Shown: positions 47,682 to 57,225 of the stretch, in pieces
Position numbering within the stretch: position 1 is the stretch's first letter
Layout of the letters: the number at the start of each line of letters is the position of its first letter
Source: Branchiibius hedensis
GTDB lineage: Bacteria; Actinomycetota; Actinomycetes; Actinomycetales; Dermatophilaceae
Direction: 5' to 3'
Assembly (NCBI RefSeq): GCF_900108585.1
Contig: NZ_UESZ01000001.1
Span: 2,294,001 to 2,358,000 of the forward strand
DNA length: 64,000 bases
Notes under the pieces: generated by a model
Databases searched by the model: none
What the model saw: only the letters and a program-made list of their open reading frames with translations
Told to the model about the DNA's origin: nothing
Position numbers and translations under genes: made by a program

Positions 47682-47780
47682 ATGTAAGCCGCTCCTACCT
47701 GGTGGGTACACCGTCCCTACCAGGCTAACGGCAACGACCGCGAGGTTCCTCCCAGGGCACCCAGCTCGCCAACCTGGCCA

Positions 47781-47792
47781 TTCCCGCGGGAA
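47781..47792. promoter_or_regulatory. perfect 12-bp palindrome upstream of Tat protein gene
   Basis: TTCCCGCGGGAA is a perfect palindrome in the 183-bp gap between divergent icd and the Tat-exported protein gene. It lies just upstream of a GATAAG patch (47797-47802) and about 73 bp before the ATG at 47865, so it could be an operator for a dimeric regulator. The rest of the gap shows only a possible minus-10 (TAGCCT) for icd on the minus strand. Confidence 0.35.
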
Positions 47793-47812
47793 GGCAGATA
47801 AGGTCAGTTGAA

Positions 47813-47857
47813 GGGAGCCAGGGGTGGCCGGAGGGGTGGCCGAGGGACTGGAGGGGG
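47813..47857 (+). promoter_or_regulatory. G-rich leader with potential G-quadruplex
   Basis: Five runs of three to five G occur on the sense strand (47813-47815, 47821-47824, 47833-47836, 47844-47846, 47853-47857) with loops of 5-8 nt, including a tandem GGGGTGGCCG unit. The last run overlaps the ribosome-binding GGAGGGGG seven bases before the ATG. Such a tract could fold as DNA or RNA quadruplex and modulate translation of the downstream gene. It is seen directly in sequence; folding is not tested. Confidence 0.45.
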
Positions 47858-47864
47858 TCCGATC

Positions 47865-48416
47865 ATGACGCAACAGGACGAACCACGATCCGCATCGGGG
47901 TCGACCGGCATCAGCCGGCGCACCCTGGCCAAGGGTGCCGCGTGGACGACACCCGTGCTGTTGGTGGGTGCGGTCACGCCGGCCCAGGCCGCCAGCGGAC
48001 CAACCAACCCGTGTCAGTGCCTGGTCGGGTATTCCGTCTTTGGCGCACGGTCCACCTGGAGCCTCACCGGCAGCAACTACAGCTTCGGCATGCGTGTGGT
48101 GAACGCCGGCTGCGGGCTGCTCAGCCTGTTCTTCTCGGTAGCCAACGCCACGGACCCCTCGGTGAGCTACGCGGTGACCTACAGCGATGGCAGCACCGAA
48201 ACCCTCACTGGCGCAACGACCAGCGGCGGGCTGCTTGTCGGCGGCACCATCTCTGGAACCGTCACCGCGACATCCGGCAAACGGATCGCCTCGTTCTGCG
48301 CAACCATGGACGTGCGGTACACACCGCTCGGGGGCACAGCCTCCACGTGCCCGCTCGTCCTGTGCTGGTCGCTGGACAACCCGGCCGCCGCCTCGGGCTA
48401 TCTGGCGCCCAGCTGA
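47865..48416 (+). CDS. Tat-exported protein of unknown function
   Basis: This 183-residue secreted protein starts at ATG behind GGAGGGGG. Twin arginines are at 18-19 ([20 protein letters not shown]) with likely cleavage after AQA at about 42. The signal is nearly identical in register to those of the two RCC1-like proteins at 8.8-12.1 kb. The mature part (about 140 residues) is a Thr/Ser/Gly-rich beta-type domain with five cysteines (CQC, NAGCG, FCATM and two near the C-terminus), suggesting disulfides. No RCC1 repeats are present and no known domain is recognised. Confidence 0.75.
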   Translation: MTQQDEPRSASGSTGISRRTLAKGAAWTTPVLLVGAVTPAQAASGPTNPCQCLVGYSVFGARSTWSLTGSNYSFGMRVVNAGCGLLSLFFSVANATDPSVSYAVTYSDGSTETLTGATTSGGLLVGGTISGTVTATSGKRIASFCATMDVRYTPLGGTASTCPLVLCWSLDNPAAASGYLAPS

Positions 48417-48480
48417 GCCCAGCCGCTCGGGGTGGCAACAGCCCTGCTAGCGTCGCGATGTAAGCATCGTTTCGCCCTAG

Positions 48481-49476
<996 letters not shown>

Positions 49477-49490
49477 TCCATCCTGTACGT

Positions 49491-49526
49491 CGAGAGGCGC
49501 CGGTCCGCACGGACCGGCGCCTCTCG
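49491..49526. terminator. strong bidirectional hairpin terminator
   Basis: A perfect 16-bp GC-rich stem (49491-49506 with 49511-49526) with a 4-nt loop lies 14 nt after the mdh stop and 19 nt after the convergent DUF3017 stop. No long T-tract follows, as is common in high-GC Actinobacteria. It probably ends both transcripts. Confidence 0.85.
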
Positions 49527-49545
49527 CTGCGTGTGGGTGTGGGCC

Positions 49546-49806
49546 CTACAGCACCACGACGCTGAAGATGACGATCGTCGCCAGGCCCAGGCCGGCGTAC
49601 AGGCAGACGTCGATCACCCGGTGCCGGATGGTCAGCCCGGGCGTCTTCGCCGACGGGACGACCGCGCGCACGATCGCCGCAGCCAGCAGCGCCGACCCGA
49701 TGACATAACCGCCCAGACGGACCGAGTCGGTGACGATCATCACCAGCCCGGCGGCGCACAGGACGGCCAGCGCCCACCACGCCGAACCCAGCCGGGCTGC
49801 GCTCAC
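49546..49806 (-). CDS. DUF3017 small membrane protein
   Basis: This 86-residue protein has three hydrophobic segments ([35 protein letters not shown] and a C-terminal [18 protein letters not shown]) with short basic loops. It matches DUF3017, an actinobacterial family that commonly follows folD, as here: its GTG forms a GTGA overlap with the folD stop. The function is unknown. Confidence 0.85.
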   Translation of the reverse strand: MSAARLGSAWWALAVLCAAGLVMIVTDSVRLGGYVIGSALLAAAIVRAVVPSAKTPGLTIRHRVIDVCLYAGLGLATIVIFSVVVL

Positions 49807-50657
49807 CCCAGCGCTCGTTCTGCCGCTTCGACGACGTTGACCAGCAGTTGTGCACGGGTCATCGGCCCGACTCCGCCGGGATTGGGTGAGAAGTAGCCCG
49901 CCACCTCGATCGCGTCCGGCGCAATGTCACCGGCCACCTTGCCCTCCACCCGGGACACGCCGACATCCAGCAGGGCTGCGCCCGGCTTGACCATGTCGGC
50001 GGTGATCAGACCGGGGACACCGGCGGCCGCGACGACGATGTCGGCCTCGCGCACGTGCCGGGCCAGATCCCTCGTGCCGGTGTGGCACAACGTGACGGTC
50101 GCGTTCTCCGAGCGCCGGGTCAGCAGGAGCCCCAGCGGGCGACCGACGGTCAGTCCCCGCCCGACCACGGCGACGTCGGCACCGGCGATCGGCACGTCGT
50201 ACCGGCGCAGCAACTCGATGACGCCCATCGGCGTGCACGGCAACGGACCGCTCTCCCCCAGCACCAGCTTGCCGAGGTTGTACGGATGCAACCCGTCGAC
50301 GTCCTTGTCCGGAGCCACCCGGGACAGCAACGCGAATTCGTCCAGCCCCGTGGGCTGTTGGACCAGGAACCCGGTGCATGCGGGGTCGGCGTTGAGCTCG
50401 TCGATGACGGCTTCGACCTCGGCCTGTGTCGCTGTGGCGGGCAGGTCGCGACGGATGGAGGTGATGCCCACCTGGGCGCAGTCGCGGTGCTTGGCCCCGA
50501 CGTACCAGTGCGAGCCCGGGTCATCTCCCACGAGAACGGTGCCGAGGCCCGGCACGATGCCTTTCTCGCGCAGCGCCGCCACCCGCTGTGTCAACTCGCC
50601 CTTGATCGTCTTCAGCGTCGCCTTGCCGTCCATCAACGTCGCAGTCACGGCGGTCAT
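49803..50657 (-). CDS. folD: methylenetetrahydrofolate dehydrogenase/cyclohydrolase
   Basis: This bifunctional enzyme interconverts 5,10-methylene-THF, methenyl-THF and 10-formyl-THF, supplying one-carbon units to PurN and PurH encoded about 7-10 kb away. The 284-residue product shows [16 protein letters not shown] with the catalytic Lys, [37 protein letters not shown], the NADP-binding [17 protein letters not shown] and [15 protein letters not shown]. Its ATG overlaps the acyltransferase stop by four bases, and DUF3017 overlaps its own stop. Confidence 0.95.
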   Translation of the reverse strand: MTAVTATLMDGKATLKTIKGELTQRVAALREKGIVPGLGTVLVGDDPGSHWYVGAKHRDCAQVGITSIRRDLPATATQAEVEAVIDELNADPACTGFLVQQPTGLDEFALLSRVAPDKDVDGLHPYNLGKLVLGESGPLPCTPMGVIELLRRYDVPIAGADVAVVGRGLTVGRPLGLLLTRRSENATVTLCHTGTRDLARHVREADIVVAAAGVPGLITADMVKPGAALLDVGVSRVEGKVAGDIAPDAIEVAGYFSPNPGGVGPMTRAQLLVNVVEAAERALG

Positions 50658-51721
50658 CCTCCCACGGGTTCCACGCCGGCCCTACCGGTGCGGGCCTTGC
50701 GGCTGAGTCGGTGCGACGGGAGTTCAACCCAGCGATACAGCACGCGGGCCACCAGCGTGGTGACCAGCAACACCACGGCGCCGCCGACCAGCCAGTAGAC
50801 GGGCCAGGCGGACGGCAGCAGGGCCACCAGAGGCGCTGCCAGTTGGATCACGGGCTGATGGACCAGGTAGAAGCTGTAGGAGCGCAGTCCGAAGCCGTCC
50901 ATGGGCGTGTGCGCGAACCAGTCCCCGACGGGGCCGGTGAAGAGTAGAACCGCTGCGGCACAAGGGATCGCCCACACCACGGACGCTCCCAGGTGGATGT
51001 GTGCGGTGTCGACAGCGGCGGCCATGACCAGACCGACGGCCAGCAACGCGACCAGCCAGCGCCGCTGGAGGGTCCGCCGGTGGGTGAAGACCCACGCGCA
51101 GCACATCCCGGCAACGAACTGGCTGAGCCGATCCGGCAGCGTGAAGGAGTAGCCCAGCGCCGTCCCCGGCGCCAACGGACCGAGGGCCGACCACGCCACG
51201 CTCAGTAGGAAACTCGCCGCGAGCAGCGACCACAGTCCCCACCGCCGCCACCAGGCCACCAACAGCGGAAAGAGCAGATACAGGTGCACCTCCAACGACA
51301 CGCTCCACAGCGAGCCGTTGATCGCACCGGTCGTGCTCGGGATCCAGGCTTGGACGAAGAGGGCGTACGCCGCGAGGTCACCACCGCCCGCGGGTGACTG
51401 CGCCAGCAGCGGCCAGGTGGGCGGCAGGGCGGCGAGCGCGAAGGCCGCAAGCAGCGCGACGTAGTACGCCGGCAGGATCCGCAGCGCGCGGCGCTTCCAG
51501 AAGGGGATCGCATCGACGGCCGGGCGGTGCCGGGTCATCGGCAGGGCCAGGCAGAAGCCGGAGATGACGATGAAGAGGTCGACGCCGTGCGCGGCCAGGG
51601 CGGACAGTTGCGGGAGCTTGCCGGGCAGGTGCAGGAACGCCCAGTACTGGTTGATATGACACCCGAAGACCGCGAGAGCACCGATGCCGCGGAGGGCATC
51701 GATACCGCGCACCCGGGTCAC
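50654..51721 (-). CDS. acyltransferase 3 family membrane protein (OafA-like)
   Basis: This integral membrane O-acyltransferase of 355 residues starts at GTG and has about ten transmembrane segments. Typical motifs are [20 protein letters not shown] with the proposed catalytic His, [36 protein letters not shown] with the conserved R-x-x-R-x-x-P, and a [16 protein letters not shown] segment. Family members acetylate or otherwise acylate surface polysaccharides and glycolipids. It is the first gene of an acyltransferase-folD-DUF3017 unit and divergent from pta. Confidence 0.9.
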   Translation of the reverse strand: MTRVRGIDALRGIGALAVFGCHINQYWAFLHLPGKLPQLSALAAHGVDLFIVISGFCLALPMTRHRPAVDAIPFWKRRALRILPAYYVALLAAFALAALPPTWPLLAQSPAGGGDLAAYALFVQAWIPSTTGAINGSLWSVSLEVHLYLLFPLLVAWWRRWGLWSLLAASFLLSVAWSALGPLAPGTALGYSFTLPDRLSQFVAGMCCAWVFTHRRTLQRRWLVALLAVGLVMAAAVDTAHIHLGASVVWAIPCAAAVLLFTGPVGDWFAHTPMDGFGLRSYSFYLVHQPVIQLAAPLVALLPSAWPVYWLVGGAVVLLVTTLVARVLYRWVELPSHRLSRKARTGRAGVEPVGG

Positions 51722-51783
51722 GCCGAAAGCCTAGAGCGGTCCGCCCCGGTTTGCTGCTGGTCCCCGCGACGGCGAATTCGGAC

Positions 51784-51789
51784 TAGATT
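51784..51789 (+). promoter_or_regulatory. minus-10 box of leaderless pta transcript
   Basis: TAGATT is a good match to TANNNT and ends 6 nt before the GTG start of pta at 51796. With no Shine-Dalgarno sequence in between, the pta-ackA mRNA is probably leaderless. No minus-35 match was found at the usual distance. Confidence 0.5.
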
Positions 51790-51795
51790 CGTGCT

Positions 51796-53928
51796 GTGGC
51801 CAATAGCGTCTACGTCGCATCCGCCGAGGGGTTCTCGGGCAAGTCCACCATTGCCCTCGGCGTACTGGACGCCCTCGGTCGCAGCGGCGAGCGAGTCGGG
51901 GTCTTCCGCCCGATCGCCCGGTCCGCCGTCGAGCCCGACTACGTGTTGCAGACCCTGTTGGCCCACGACAGCGTCGACCTCGAGTACGCCGAGTGCCTGG
52001 GCGTCACGTACGACGACGTGCGCGACGACCCCGAGGAGGCGCTGTCGACGATCGTGCAGCGCTACAAGCACGTCGAGGCGCAGTGTTCGGCGGTGGTCGT
52101 CGTCGGCACCGACTACACCGACGTCAGCGGCCCCACCGAACTGGCCTACAACGCACGGATCGCCGCCAACCTGGGCGCACCGGTGCTGCTGGTGCTCAAC
52201 GGGCGCGACGCGCACTCGGCGGCGGAGACACTCGGCGTCAGCCAGCCCCGCACGGCCGAGCAACTCGGGCACATCGCGCACCTGGCGGTGGCCGAACTCA
52301 TCCACGAACGCGCGCAGATCCTGGCCGTCGCGGTCAACCGGGCCGACGAGAACGCCCTCGACCAGATCCGGGAGACCGTCCACCACGTCGTCTCCGATCA
52401 ACTCGGCCTGGGTGACACCCCGGTCTGGGCGGTGCCCGACGACCCGATGCTGGTCGCACCCAGCATCCGCGACATCCAGGACTCCCTCGGAGCCACGCTG
52501 CTGCGCGGCGACCCGACCCGGCTGTCGCGCCCGGCCACCGGCCTGGTCATCGCGGGTATGTCGACGGTCAACGCGCTGGAGCATCTCACCGACGGTGCGG
52601 CCGTCATCGTCGCCGGCGACCGATCGGAGATGCTGCTGGCCTCGGTGCTGGCCGACCAGTCCGGCACGTTCCCCTCGCTCGCGACGATCATCCTCAACGG
52701 CCCGTTCCAGGTGCCGGAGGTCATCCAGCGACTGTTGGACGGCATCCCCTCCACGCTGCCGGTGCTGCAGACCGACCGCAACACCTACCAGACCGCTGTG
52801 CGCGTCATGGGCGCTCGCGGACGCGTGACCGCCGACTCGACGGTCCGCTACGAGCGGGCGCTCGCCCTTTTCGAGCGCAGCGTCGACCGGGACGAACTAC
52901 TGCGCGCGCTCGACGTGTCGCACACCGACGTCGTCACGCCGTTGATGTTCGAGTACGGGCTGGTGGAGCGAGCTCGCAGCCAACGCAAGACGATCGTCCT
53001 GCCGGAGGGCAACGACGACCGGATCCTGCGCGCCGCCGCGATCGTTCTCAGCCGCGAGATCGCCAATCTGATCATCCTCGGCGACGAGGAACCGATCCGC
53101 GCAAGAGCCCACGAACTCGGCGCGGATATCTCTGCCGCACAGGTGGTTTCGCCGTTCGATCCGGAGTTGGTCCGGCAGTTCGCGGCGGAGTATGCACTGA
53201 TCCGGCAGAAGAAGGGCGTCACGCTCGAGCAAGCGGCCGACACCGTCACCGACGTGTCCTACTTCGGCACGATGATGGTCCAGCTCGGGATTGCCGACGG
53301 CATGGTCTCGGGGGCGGCGCACACCACCGCGCACACCATCCGGCCCGCCTTCGAGATCATCAAGACGCGCCCGGGGGTATCCGTCGTTTCGTCGGTCTTT
53401 CTCATGGCGCTGGCGGATCGCGTCCTGGTCTACGGCGACTGCGCGGTGATCCCCGATCCGACCGCGGAGCAACTGGCCGATATCGCCGTCAGCTCCGCGG
53501 CGACCGCCCGCGCCTTCGGGATCGAACCGCGCGTGGCCATGTTGTCCTACTCGACCGGCAGCTCCGGTTCGGGTGCCGACGTGGACAAGGTGCGTACGGC
53601 GACCGATCTGGTCCGTAGCAAAGCTCCGGATCTGCCGGTCGACGGACCGTTGCAGTACGACGCGGCCACGGACGCAGCGGTCGCGCGCACGAAGCTGCCG
53701 GAGTCCGAAGTGGCCGGCCGCGCAACGGTTTTCATCTTCCCCGACCTCAACACCGGAAACAACACGTACAAGGCGGTGCAGCGCAGTGCCGGCGCCGTCG
53801 CCATCGGTCCGGTGTTGCAAGGTCTCAACAAACCGATCAACGACCTGTCCCGGGGAGCGCTGGTCGAGGACATCGTCCTGACCATCGCGATCACGGCGAT
53901 CCAATCAAGTATCGCGGGAGGCGTGTGA
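51796..53928 (+). CDS. pta: phosphate acetyltransferase
   Basis: The enzyme interconverts acetyl-CoA plus phosphate and acetyl phosphate plus CoA. It is the long, multidomain type, 710 residues: an N-terminal P-loop (BioD-like) domain with SAEGFSGKSTIALG near residue 10, a DRTGG-type middle domain, and a C-terminal catalytic PTA_PTB domain from about residue 385 with IVLPEGNDDRILRAA, DVSYFGTMMVQLGIADGMVSGA split over the active site, and VFIFPDLNTGNNTYKAVQR. It starts at GTG with a TAGATT box next to it. ackA follows in TGATG overlap. Confidence 0.95.
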   Translation: MANSVYVASAEGFSGKSTIALGVLDALGRSGERVGVFRPIARSAVEPDYVLQTLLAHDSVDLEYAECLGVTYDDVRDDPEEALSTIVQRYKHVEAQCSAVVVVGTDYTDVSGPTELAYNARIAANLGAPVLLVLNGRDAHSAAETLGVSQPRTAEQLGHIAHLAVAELIHERAQILAVAVNRADENALDQIRETVHHVVSDQLGLGDTPVWAVPDDPMLVAPSIRDIQDSLGATLLRGDPTRLSRPATGLVIAGMSTVNALEHLTDGAAVIVAGDRSEMLLASVLADQSGTFPSLATIILNGPFQVPEVIQRLLDGIPSTLPVLQTDRNTYQTAVRVMGARGRVTADSTVRYERALALFERSVDRDELLRALDVSHTDVVTPLMFEYGLVERARSQRKTIVLPEGNDDRILRAAAIVLSREIANLIILGDEEPIRARAHELGADISAAQVVSPFDPELVRQFAAEYALIRQKKGVTLEQAADTVTDVSYFGTMMVQLGIADGMVSGAAHTTAHTIRPAFEIIKTRPGVSVVSSVFLMALADRVLVYGDCAVIPDPTAEQLADIAVSSAATARAFGIEPRVAMLSYSTGSSGSGADVDKVRTATDLVRSKAPDLPVDGPLQYDAATDAAVARTKLPESEVAGRATVFIFPDLNTGNNTYKAVQRSAGAVAIGPVLQGLNKPINDLSRGALVEDIVLTIAITAIQSSIAGGV

Positions 53929-55115
53929 TGCGGGCGGTCCTGGTCATCAACTCCGGTTCGTCGTCGTTCAAGTACCAGCTGATCGACAGTGACTCAGAGC
54001 AGGTCCTCGCCAGTGGCCTGGTGGAGCGGATCGGTGATGAGAACTCCGGGATCACCCACACCGTCGAGGGCACGAAGCACCGGCGCGAGCTCGAAATCGC
54101 CGACCACACGGCCGGATTCGCGGCGATGATGGACGCGTTCAGCGAGTTCGGTCCGTCCCTGCAGGATGACCCGCCGACCGTTGTCGGTCACCGGGTCGTG
54201 CATGGCGGCCAGCGTTTCTTCGAGCCGACGATCATCACCGACCTGGTGAAGATCAACATCGAGGATCTGTCCGAGCTCGCCCCGTTGCACAACCCCGGTG
54301 GGCTCCAAGGCATCAACGCTGCGCAACAGCAGTTCCCCGACATCCCGCACGTCGCCGTCTTCGACACCGCGTTCCATCAGACGATCCCGGCGGCCGCGTA
54401 CACCTACGCCATCGATCGTGCGGTGGCCGAGCGGCACCGGGTGCGCAAATACGGGTTCCACGGTACGTCGCACCAGTTCGTCTCCGGTGCCGCGGCCACG
54501 TTCCTCGAGCGCCCCCTTGCCGACCTCCGGCAGATCGTCTTCCACCTGGGCAACGGCGCGTCGGTCACCGCCATCGACGGCGGCAAGTCGGTGGAGACGT
54601 CGATGGGTATGACACCGATCCCGGGTCTGGTGATGGGTACCCGCAGCGGCGACGTCGACCCCGGTGTCCTCCTGCACCTGATGCGGCACGCCCGGATGGA
54701 CGTCGACGACATCGACAACCTGCTGAACAAACGCAGCGGAGTCCTCGGGCTCAGCGGCCACACCGACATGCGTGACCTGTCCGATGCCATCGACGCCGGC
54801 GATGACAAGGCACGCGAGGCGTTCGACGTCTACATCCACCGCTTGCGGCTGTACCTCGGCGCGTACGCCTCGGTGCTCGGCGGGGTCGACGTGATCGTGT
54901 TCACCGCGGGCGTGGGTGAGAACTCCGACGTCGTCCGTGCCGCCGTCCTGGAGAAGGCAGGCTTCCTGGGTGTTCGAATCGACCCGGAGCGCAACGCCGT
55001 TCGGTCCCACGACGCACGGCGGATCAGCACGGATGACTCGGCGATCGACGTACTCGTGGTGCCGACCAACGAGGAACTCGAGATCGCCCGACAAGCGGTT
55101 GCGGCGATCTCCTGA
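53928..55115 (+). CDS. ackA: acetate kinase
   Basis: The enzyme converts acetyl phosphate plus ADP to acetate plus ATP, completing overflow metabolism or acetate activation with Pta. ATG at 53928 gives 395 residues (a GTG one codon upstream is possible). Motifs are VLVINSGSSSFKYQL, VGHRVVHGG, FDTAFHQTIP, KYGFHGTSHQFVS, VFHLGNGASVTAIDGGKS, GLVMGTRSGDVDPG and FTAGVGENSDVVR. It overlaps pta by one base and a GT2 gene starts 5 nt after its stop. Confidence 0.96.
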   Translation: MRAVLVINSGSSSFKYQLIDSDSEQVLASGLVERIGDENSGITHTVEGTKHRRELEIADHTAGFAAMMDAFSEFGPSLQDDPPTVVGHRVVHGGQRFFEPTIITDLVKINIEDLSELAPLHNPGGLQGINAAQQQFPDIPHVAVFDTAFHQTIPAAAYTYAIDRAVAERHRVRKYGFHGTSHQFVSGAAATFLERPLADLRQIVFHLGNGASVTAIDGGKSVETSMGMTPIPGLVMGTRSGDVDPGVLLHLMRHARMDVDDIDNLLNKRSGVLGLSGHTDMRDLSDAIDAGDDKAREAFDVYIHRLRLYLGAYASVLGGVDVIVFTAGVGENSDVVRAAVLEKAGFLGVRIDPERNAVRSHDARRISTDDSAIDVLVVPTNEELEIARQAVAAIS

Positions 55116-55120
55116 CCCGC

Positions 55121-56158
55121 ATGACTGCCCCCGCCGACTGCGGCCTGAGTGTCGTGATCCCGGTGCACAACGGGGCGCGGACTCTCGCCGACACCCTGGA
55201 ATCGCTGCGTCGTCAGACGACGCCGGTGCACGAGGTGGTCGTGATCGACGACGGCTCCACCGACGACAGCGTGCAGATCGCCCGAACGCATCCGGTGGGC
55301 GCCCGCGTCATCGCGCTCGGCAGCAATCAGGGCGTGGCGTTCGCGCGGAACACCGGGCTGCTGGAAGCGCGCACCGAGCGGGTGGCCTTCCTGGACCAGG
55401 ACGATCTGTGGCTGCCCACGCGCGCCGAGCGCTTGACGAGCGTCTTCGCCGCGCACCCGGACCTGCAGGTACTCGTCACCGGCGAACGCGTCTTCGCCGT
55501 GGCCGAGGACGAAGCGGCACTGCGTGCTGGCAACCATCCGTTCGCCGACTGGGTCCAGTGGTGGCCCGCCGCCGATCGGCTCATCGACGAGATGGCTGAA
55601 CTCCCGGCGGACCCCGCCTCGGAACTCACCTGGGTGCCCACCTCGCGGGTCCTGACCGGCAGCCTGACCGTCACCACGTCGTACGTGCTGCCCCGCACCC
55701 TCAGCCTGCAGGTGGGCGGCTTCGCCTCCTGGGCGCGATCCGCCGACGACTGGGTCCTGCTGCAGACCCTGGCCGCGCGCACCTCGATCGGCTCGATCGC
55801 CGACCGGACAGTGCTCTATCGGGTGCACCCGAGCAACACGTCGGTCACCACCCGGTGGCCGCGCACGTTGCTCACGCTCGCGGCGGCGATGCGGCACGGT
55901 GGTTCCCTGGTGCCACCAGACCATGAGCGCGACGCACAGTACGTCGGGCCACTGGTCGACACCAACCTGCTGCCCCACCATCTGTCGGTGCTCGCGGAAG
56001 AGCCCGGTGCTCGCAGCGCTGCCGACACCTGGGCGCTGTGGCAACTGCTGGCGACGGACGACGATCGCACGGTCCGCAAGGTGGCCCGGTTGGCGCGGAC
56101 CCAGCTCCGGTCCCGTCTGCTCCGACGGGGGCATCGCTATGACAAGGTCGAGCCATGA
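55121..56158 (+). CDS. GT2 family glycosyltransferase
   Basis: This 345-residue GT-A transferase begins at ATG 5 nt after ackA, with no visible terminator between, so it may be read through from the pta-ackA promoter. The N-terminal catalytic domain is clear: LSVVIPVHNGARTLADTLESL, VVVIDDGSTDDSV, NQGVAFARNTGLLEA and AFLDQDDLWLP (DxD). The C-terminal part keeps SADDWVLLQTLAARTSI and YRVHPSNTS with the base-like region. It probably glycosylates a surface or secondary metabolite. It overlaps the next gene by ATGA. Confidence 0.86.
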   Translation: MTAPADCGLSVVIPVHNGARTLADTLESLRRQTTPVHEVVVIDDGSTDDSVQIARTHPVGARVIALGSNQGVAFARNTGLLEARTERVAFLDQDDLWLPTRAERLTSVFAAHPDLQVLVTGERVFAVAEDEAALRAGNHPFADWVQWWPAADRLIDEMAELPADPASELTWVPTSRVLTGSLTVTTSYVLPRTLSLQVGGFASWARSADDWVLLQTLAARTSIGSIADRTVLYRVHPSNTSVTTRWPRTLLTLAAAMRHGGSLVPPDHERDAQYVGPLVDTNLLPHHLSVLAEEPGARSAADTWALWQLLATDDDRTVRKVARLARTQLRSRLLRRGHRYDKVEP

Positions 56159-56820
56159 CCCACCCCGAGCAGTTGGCCAGCTACCAAGAGGAGGCGCGTC
56201 CCGAGATCCTGCCCTACCTGCCGCTGGGAGCGACCACGGTGGTCGATATTGGTTGCGGGCCAGGCGGTTTCGGGCCGACCTTGCGGAAGCGCTATCCCTC
56301 CGCTCGCATCGTCGGCGTCGAGGCAGTTGCCTCACAAGCTGATATCGCGCGCACCGATCACGAGTTCGATGAGGTGCTCACCGGCTACTTCCCGGACATC
56401 CTCGCCGATCGCCCGGACCGGTTCGACGTCATCACCTTCAACGATGTCCTCGAGCACATCATCGATCCTTGGTCGATCGTGGCGAATCTGCACGACCGCC
56501 TCACGCCCGGCGGACATGTCGTTGCGTCGATCCCCAACGTGCAGTTCGTGTGGAACCTGACCGACCTGCTGGCCGGCCGGTGGAACTACCAGGACTGGGG
56601 AATCCTGGACCGGACCCATGTGCGCTTTTTCACCCGTGCCACTGCTTCATCACTATTCACCGATCACGGGTTCGCGATCGAGACTTGTATCGGCATAGGT
56701 CCGGCCAGTAACGGTGGCGGACGCTTGGACAAACGGGTTCTGCGAGGCGGTCTGATGAGGCTCATCCCGGACAGCCGCTGGATGCACTTCCTGATCGTGG
56801 CCCGATCGCTGCGCGCCTGA
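56155..56820 (+). CDS. class I SAM-dependent methyltransferase
   Basis: This 221-residue protein of the Methyltransf_23/UbiE type has AdoMet-binding motif I VVDIGCGPGGFGPTL near residue 30, motif II GVEAVASQADIA, and motif IV FDVITFNDVLEHIIDPW followed by RLTPGGHVVASIPNV. The C-terminal DWGILDRTHVRFFTRATASSL segment is typical of methyltransferases found beside glycosyltransferases in polysaccharide loci. It is coupled to the preceding GT2, suggesting methylation of the same glycan. The stop directly abuts the convergent YjbQ stop. Confidence 0.87.
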   Translation: MTHPEQLASYQEEARPEILPYLPLGATTVVDIGCGPGGFGPTLRKRYPSARIVGVEAVASQADIARTDHEFDEVLTGYFPDILADRPDRFDVITFNDVLEHIIDPWSIVANLHDRLTPGGHVVASIPNVQFVWNLTDLLAGRWNYQDWGILDRTHVRFFTRATASSLFTDHGFAIETCIGIGPASNGGGRLDKRVLRGGLMRLIPDSRWMHFLIVARSLRA

Positions 56821-57225
56821 TCAGGCTGCGACGAAGGACACCCGCACCGCCCGCACGTGGTTGTCGACGTTCAGGTCGACCAGGCAGATCGACTGCCAGA
56901 CCCCGAGCGCGATGCGTCCGTCGATCACCGGGAGGGTGGCGTACGGCGGCACGAACGCTGGCAGGACATGGGACCGGCCGTGTCCTCGGCTGCCATGACT
57001 GTGAATCCAGCGGTCGTCAGCGGGCAGCAGGTCGCGCAGGGCGTTCAGCAGGTCATCGTCACTGCCCGCACCGGTTTCGATGATCGCCAGACCGGCCGTC
57101 GCGTGCGGCACGAACACGTGCAGCAGTCCCTCGTCGCCCGGCTGCAGGAGAGCACTGCACTCGCGAGTGATGTCGACGACGGCCTCACGATCACCGGTCT
57201 CGACCTCGAACTTCTTAGTGCGCAA
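56821..57225 (-). CDS. YjbQ/UPF0047 family protein
   Basis: This 134-residue protein of the YjbQ (secondary thiamine-phosphate synthase-like) family shows family signatures [35 protein letters not shown], and [20 protein letters not shown], with the conserved His and Glu residues. Some members have weak thiamine-phosphate synthase activity, but the true role is unknown. The best-fitting start is TTG at 57225 behind GAGG, overlapping purH by 11 bp. It is probably cotranscribed with purH. Confidence 0.88.
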   Translation of the reverse strand: MRTKKFEVETGDREAVVDITRECSALLQPGDEGLLHVFVPHATAGLAIIETGAGSDDDLLNALRDLLPADDRWIHSHGSRGHGRSHVLPAFVPPYATLPVIDGRIALGVWQSICLVDLNVDNHVRAVRVSFVAA

